From: Paenibacillus tengchongensis
GTDB taxonomy: Bacteria > Bacillota > Bacilli > Paenibacillales > Paenibacillaceae
Direction of reading: 5' to 3'
Length of the DNA stretch: 64,000 bases
Assembly (NCBI RefSeq): GCF_008973665.1
Contig: NZ_WACP01000019.1
Span: forward strand, 59,012 to 123,011
The position numbers were made by a program, and so were the translations under genes. The notes beneath the pieces were generated by a model, which was given only the letters and a program-made list of their open reading frames with translations, had not been told where the DNA came from and searched no databases. Below, one piece after another: positions 60,119 through 64,000 of the stretch (position 1 is the stretch's first letter; every line of letters begins with the position of its first letter).

Positions 60119-62983
60119 ATGATGAAGAAAATACTGATTACACTGCTGTGTGCCTGTATCTTATGTCTCGGCTTGCCTGGCCTTATGGTTCAGGAAGATG
60201 CTGGCGCTGCTGCTGCCAAAAATGTAATGCTCCAATCCGCCGGAAAAGTGAATGTAGGCGGCAAAAGCTATGTGGAAATACTGGAGCCGCAGCTTGTGCA
60301 ATGGGGCAAGGATAAGGTGCTTTCTTTTCAAGTAAGGCTGTTTAACGGAGATCAGGCACAGCGCGATATGCTGCGTTACGGGATTACGGTAACCGGCGGA
60401 GGCGAAACCGTCAACGCCCAGCGGGTGGGTGATCCATCCGGCAGTACGAAGGTATTGCCGCAATCCTCCAAAGAATTCGCCTTCTATGCGGTTGTCCCTA
60501 AATCTGCCGCGCTGGCGCACATGAAGTTCAACATCAAGGAATGGAATATCAATTACGAAGGCTTCAGTAAGCCAGTCGGCTCCATCCAGCTTGGCGCTTC
60601 TTATACTCCGGCGGTTGCTGCGGGCAACAGCAAAATTACAGTGATCGGCGGCAGTCAGACCGGCTTGACGCCGGGCGCATTTTACAGCTATGAAACCGCA
60701 AATGGACGGGTGTATACGTTGTCGCTTACTCTCCAAAGCTGGGGGAACCACTCGGCGCAGCTGCCCGATTACAGCTACTGGCTGCAGGCGAATACGGGCG
60801 AGATCTACGCGCTTACGTCAGGCGGCGAGAATTCAGGGAAGGAACTGGCTGCGAAAGCGGGGCTTGTTCAGGATCTGTCAGCGGAAATTCCGAAGAGTTC
60901 CAAGGCAGCGTCCTTCAAACTGCTGATGGGCCTCACGGAAGACAGCATTCCGCTGATCCAATATATGTTCAGTCTGCCTGCGGCAGGACAGTGGAGCAGT
61001 ATAGCCGCCGTCAAGCAGCAGACGTACTACATCCGTCCGGACAACAATCCGTTGGCGTTGACAGTAGAACCTTTGTACATAACGGAAACCGATCTTCCGC
61101 AGTGGAAGGCGGGAACGGTCATCACGCTGAAGAACAACGGAAAGCAGACGGTAGAGCGGCCGGAGCTTGCGTTCTTCCTGGAGGCCGGCAAGTCCACCTA
61201 TCTGCTGGACGGAGAGAGTACGGCAGGGGATGAATCGCTCGATGCGCTGGAGCAGCTAAAGATCCCGCTTAGTGGTGAAATTCCAAGTACACTCCGGGAC
61301 GCGAAGCTGAAGCTGATCATAGCCAAATCGCTCAAGTCAGGCACGGATCAGCATTATAAACCGCTCCTGAAGCTTGCGCTCGATAAATCCTCCGAGGTCG
61401 TGCGTAACCCGGAAGCTTCGACCACTGTAAAGGCGGTAAGCGGGGGGACTCCGTATGAGCTGTCGGTCAGCAGCCTGCTTCGTTATGAGTCCGGCAGCGA
61501 CAGTGTGCTGGAAGGAACGATAACCGCACGGAATGTGGGTACGAAGGCGCTTGAATTACCCGATTTCAGCATGGGCGCCCTTATAAACCGGCAGTACTCC
61601 TACGATGCCGACATATCGGGGCAAGAGACGGGCATGATTAGCCCGCAAAGTCAGGTGATGCTCTCGTTCAAGGTGCAGTATCCGCAGAGCCTGGAGGCAA
61701 CGGGAGTCCGGCTGCAGCTGTCCGAGCCCTTGAGCCAGGGAGGGGAAGGGCTGCTGCGTCCGGTCGCCGAGTTTGATGTGACGGACTGGCAATCGTTTCA
61801 GCCTCCAACCGGGAACATCGCTGATTTCGAGACAGCGGAAGGTACTTACCGCATCCAAAAGAATACAAGCTACCGCTTGCCGCTGGGCAGCAAGGATGAG
61901 CTGGTCACCGAATTTGAGCTGTACAGCGGCAATTACGAGAGTAAGGCACTTCCGGAGCTGAAGGCTGTGTACAGGCTGGGGAATACACAGGTTGAAGCGG
62001 ATGTGGCCGTCCTGGATGAAGTCATTCATGTGGCATACAACAAGCCGGTATCCGTCCAGGTTATCGGAAAGATCCCTTATACGATGAATCCGGGGGAGAT
62101 CAGCATCCTGCTACAAGCAACCGATGGCGGAACGGACCGTGCTGCGGGACAATTCCGCATTGATAAGCTGGCTGAAGTTCCGGTCTATGCTCCAGGGGAC
62201 AAATATAGTGTAAGTATCACCGGGAAAGAAACCAGCTTTGAACTATACCAGGTTCTGGTCTATCCCGGACAAAGCGAGGATTTGCTGGAGGTCCAGTTGG
62301 TGCAGCGGAACGGAAATAGACGGGGGGCAATCAACTATCCGCTGTATGGATATCTGCAGGATAAGAACGGCTTAATCTATGAGCTTGAGCAGAAGAGCAG
62401 CACCGCGGAGGATACCGCAAAGTACGGCAGCACCGCCATCCAGTCATTGGCGGGCAAGGTCCCGAAGGACACGCTGCCCAAAGAGCTGAAGTTGGTATTC
62501 GGGATGGCGCTTAGCGGCAATTCCATAGCCGTTCAGAGCGGCGGCACTGCAGATGCCTACGTGAAGCCGGTTGCTTTTGCGTTGCCCGACAAAGCCAATA
62601 CGGCCGACAAGGGCTTGTACCGGATGAACGCTTACCCGTTTGTACTGGATATTTCTAATCCCTGGGTCCGTCTGGAATCCGGATACAGCGGATATTTGGA
62701 GTTCAATGCGGCCGTGGGCAAGCAGCTGGCATTCGATTATTTTGACCAGGACCACAAGATTGTCATTGAGCTGGTGAGCGGCAGCGAGACCGTCGCCCAG
62801 AAGGAATTCGGGTTGTACGGCTCCGGAAGCGGAAGCTTCACCGCCACGAACAGCAAATACCGGATAGAGGGCATCTCCGGCAGCCTGCAAACCGGCAGTA
62901 TGATGATGAAGGCCTATCTTCAGTATAAAGGAGAGAAATTATTGCTGGGCTCACAGTGGGTGTCTGTGGATGTTAAGAAGTGA
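60119..62983 (+). CDS. Large exported protein with repeated beta-rich modules, third gene of the secretion operon
   Basis: A 954-residue protein with a signal peptide (MMKKILITLLCACILCLGLPG). No named domain was recognised. Related blocks recur about every 250 residues: near 196 (RVYTLSLTLQSWGNHSAQLPDYSYWL...EIPKSSKAASFKLLMGL), 443 (PYELSVSSLLRYESGSDSVLEG) and 702 (SFELYQVLVYPGQSEDLLEV...VPKDTLPKELKLVFGMAL), each with a tail of the type IPxxxKxxxFKLxxGxxL. Other segments between them look like Ig-like strands. AAAGGAG lies six bases before the ATG; the gap to the HlyD gene is 16 bases, so it is in the operon. It may be a wall-side partner of the exporter or a surface substrate; unknown. Confidence 0.7.
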   Translation: MMKKILITLLCACILCLGLPGLMVQEDAGAAAAKNVMLQSAGKVNVGGKSYVEILEPQLVQWGKDKVLSFQVRLFNGDQAQRDMLRYGITVTGGGETVNAQRVGDPSGSTKVLPQSSKEFAFYAVVPKSAALAHMKFNIKEWNINYEGFSKPVGSIQLGASYTPAVAAGNSKITVIGGSQTGLTPGAFYSYETANGRVYTLSLTLQSWGNHSAQLPDYSYWLQANTGEIYALTSGGENSGKELAAKAGLVQDLSAEIPKSSKAASFKLLMGLTEDSIPLIQYMFSLPAAGQWSSIAAVKQQTYYIRPDNNPLALTVEPLYITETDLPQWKAGTVITLKNNGKQTVERPELAFFLEAGKSTYLLDGESTAGDESLDALEQLKIPLSGEIPSTLRDAKLKLIIAKSLKSGTDQHYKPLLKLALDKSSEVVRNPEASTTVKAVSGGTPYELSVSSLLRYESGSDSVLEGTITARNVGTKALELPDFSMGALINRQYSYDADISGQETGMISPQSQVMLSFKVQYPQSLEATGVRLQLSEPLSQGGEGLLRPVAEFDVTDWQSFQPPTGNIADFETAEGTYRIQKNTSYRLPLGSKDELVTEFELYSGNYESKALPELKAVYRLGNTQVEADVAVLDEVIHVAYNKPVSVQVIGKIPYTMNPGEISILLQATDGGTDRAAGQFRIDKLAEVPVYAPGDKYSVSITGKETSFELYQVLVYPGQSEDLLEVQLVQRNGNRRGAINYPLYGYLQDKNGLIYELEQKSSTAEDTAKYGSTAIQSLAGKVPKDTLPKELKLVFGMALSGNSIAVQSGGTADAYVKPVAFALPDKANTADKGLYRMNAYPFVLDISNPWVRLESGYSGYLEFNAAVGKQLAFDYFDQDHKIVIELVSGSETVAQKEFGLYGSGSGSFTATNSKYRIEGISGSLQTGSMMMKAYLQYKGEKLLLGSQWVSVDVKK

Positions 62984-63027
62984 AATTTTGGATGAAACAG
63001 CGAAGATTGCAGATAAAATCATACTAA

Positions 63028-63648
63028 TATTATTACACCGGAAAAAGCCAGATCGAGCAGTTCCGGTTCGCGGACGGAACGGTGTGGGGATACAGTGAAG
63101 TGTATGCGCAGCCGATGGAGTTAACGGGAAGTGAAGCAGGGGAGACGCTGACGGGCAACGGCGGAGATGATGTGCTGCTGGGCCTGGGGGGCAGCGACAA
63201 GCTGTATGGAAACGAGGGCAATGACCGTCTGGAAGGCGGGGAAGGCACTGATACGCTCCAAGGGGGAGCAGGCAACGACACTTACCTCTTCGGCAAGGGC
63301 TATGGGAACGACACGATTGTGGAATATGGCGGGGGCACGGACACAGTCAACCTTAAACTTAACTATAATGATATTCTTTTTGAAAAAAGCGGCAGCAACC
63401 TGCTTCTGAGGGTTAACGGTTCCACAGATACACTAACGGTCTCCGGCTGGCAGTCGTCCAGCAGCTACCAGACAGAGGTGTTCCAGTCCCAGGATGGCCG
63501 GAGACTGCTGAATACCCAAGTGGATCAGTTGATCCAGGCCATGGCATCCTTTACAACCCCACAAGGAATGGACTGGTCCCAAGCGTTGAGCCAGCGCAAA
63601 GAAGAAGCGCAGCAGATATTGGCGCAATACTGGAGTTCCAACGTGTAA
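63028..63648 (+). pseudogene. 5'-truncated RTX protein (C-terminal part only)
   Basis: The open frame runs from 63028, just after a TAA at 63025, to TAA at 63646. It begins inside a typical RTX repeat-end motif (IEQFRFADGTVW), then has five nonapeptide calcium-binding repeats between about 63150 and 63290 (NGGDDVLLG, LGGSDKLYG, NEGNDRLEG, GEGTDTLQG, GAGNDTYLF), then GYGNDTIVEYGGGTDTV and a tail (RRLLNTQVDQLIQAMASF) like the uncleaved C-terminal secretion signal of RTX proteins. No start with a ribosome site exists (GTG 63082 and ATG 63115 have none), and the usual N-terminal domain is missing. It is therefore a remnant or a silent 3' cassette. Confidence 0.75.
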
Positions 63649-63680
63649 AGTAAATTCGCATAAGGAGAGTCTCAAGTTCA

Positions 63681-63731
63681 CCAGCAAGCCTCGTGCGCTG
63701 CTATTGCGGCGGAGGCTTGCTGGCTTTTTTA
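63681..63731 (+). terminator. Terminator of the secretion operon
   Basis: CCAGCAAGCCTC (63681-63692) pairs perfectly with 63712-63723, followed by a run of Ts. The stretch 63732-63870 after it holds no gene. Confidence 0.92.
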
Positions 63732-63877
63732 TGGATTTTTTTAAAATCATGGGCAACAAAAATCGACAGGGATCGGCGCGAGAAGATGATATGATCTTGC
63801 TGAAAGGAAAGAAAGGGATAAAAGGTTATTATTCCCATTTATGAAAGTCCACCAAATAATTCAAAGGAGAGAGATGG

Positions 63878-64000
63878 ATGGAATTCGATTTTGAAGAGCA
63901 ACTGGAAGCCTTGTCCGAATACTATCTGCTGAAAAATCAGGCGCTGCGCACGAACTCCGGAGACGACATCAGGCTGCTACAGAACGACGACCAGTTAAGC
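63878..64000 (+). CDS. Start of an unknown protein (gene runs off the right edge)
   Basis: ATG 63878 is preceded by AAAGGAGAG nine to ten bases upstream, and the frame stays open for 41 codons to the window edge. The visible part is acidic and helical (MEFDFEEQLEALSEYYLL, then NSGDDIRLLQNDDQLS). I do not recognise it. Directly downstream of the RTX remnant, it is either another export substrate or the first gene of a new operon. ATG 63874 is in another frame and stops after six codons. Confidence 0.6.
   Translation, partial: MEFDFEEQLEALSEYYLLKNQALRTNSGDDIRLLQNDDQLS

Overview
The window looks like chromosomal DNA of a Paenibacillus-type member of the Bacillales. The evidence is the yqeG-yqeH-aroE-yhbY-nadD-yqeK-rsfS-yqeM operon, Bacillus-like ribosome binding sites, a tyrS T-box, SLH and stalk-domain proteins, many AraC-type regulators, a rich set of plant-polysaccharide genes, and moderately high GC in coding regions. 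No tRNA, rRNA, insertion sequence, prophage or CRISPR array was seen.

Layout. (1) 1-8,900: end of a DUF58/transglutaminase pair, then the conserved ribosome-biogenesis and housekeeping operon with a CvfB-like gene inserted. (2) 8,950-22,340: an arabinan/arabinoside locus. It holds an ArsR-like regulator, two GH51 arabinofuranosidases, a sugar ABC importer without its own ATPase, a GH43 enzyme, an AraC regulator and a GH127 beta-L-arabinofuranosidase. Two promoters share a near-identical architecture with a CcpA (cre) site at the start point. (3) 22,340-36,460: a patchwork. It includes a secreted protein, a YhgE/Pip membrane protein, an SGNH hydrolase, a DUF606 pair (one copy with an in-frame stop) under an ArsR repressor, a Gfo/Idh/MocA oxidoreductase with AraC, a CdsA-like protein, a permuted papain-like protein, an SLH-GH18 protein, a CBS/MarR divergon and an SdpR/SdpI-like pair. 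(4) 36,490-45,020: a cyanuric-acid nitrogen-scavenging cluster. It has a biuret-hydrolase-type cysteine hydrolase, an NMT1-type ABC transporter, a ring-opening amidohydrolase, a cupin, PucR and an allophanate hydrolase, preceded by two perfect GlnR/TnrA boxes. (5) 45,120-46,790: T-box and tyrS. (6) 47,265-52,740: Fur-controlled siderophore importer and its AraC/binding-protein regulator. (7) 52,900-56,440: stalk-domain protein, LOG family enzyme, and an ECF sigma/anti-sigma pair. (8) 56,600-64,000: a proteobacterial-looking type I secretion operon (HlyB-like ATPase, HlyD-like fusion protein, a 954-residue secreted repeat protein) followed by a 5'-truncated RTX protein.

The most unusual content is (a) the HlyB/HlyD/RTX set in an apparently single-membrane organism, with a large exported protein in the place where an outer-membrane channel would be expected; (b) the complete cyanurate-biuret-allophanate pathway with nitrogen-control sites; and (c) a dispersed intergenic element of about 188 bp, present twice, in which a roughly 22-bp core occurs in the order forward, forward, reverse, reverse. 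All functional assignments are by reading motifs and recalled family resemblance; no database search was run.
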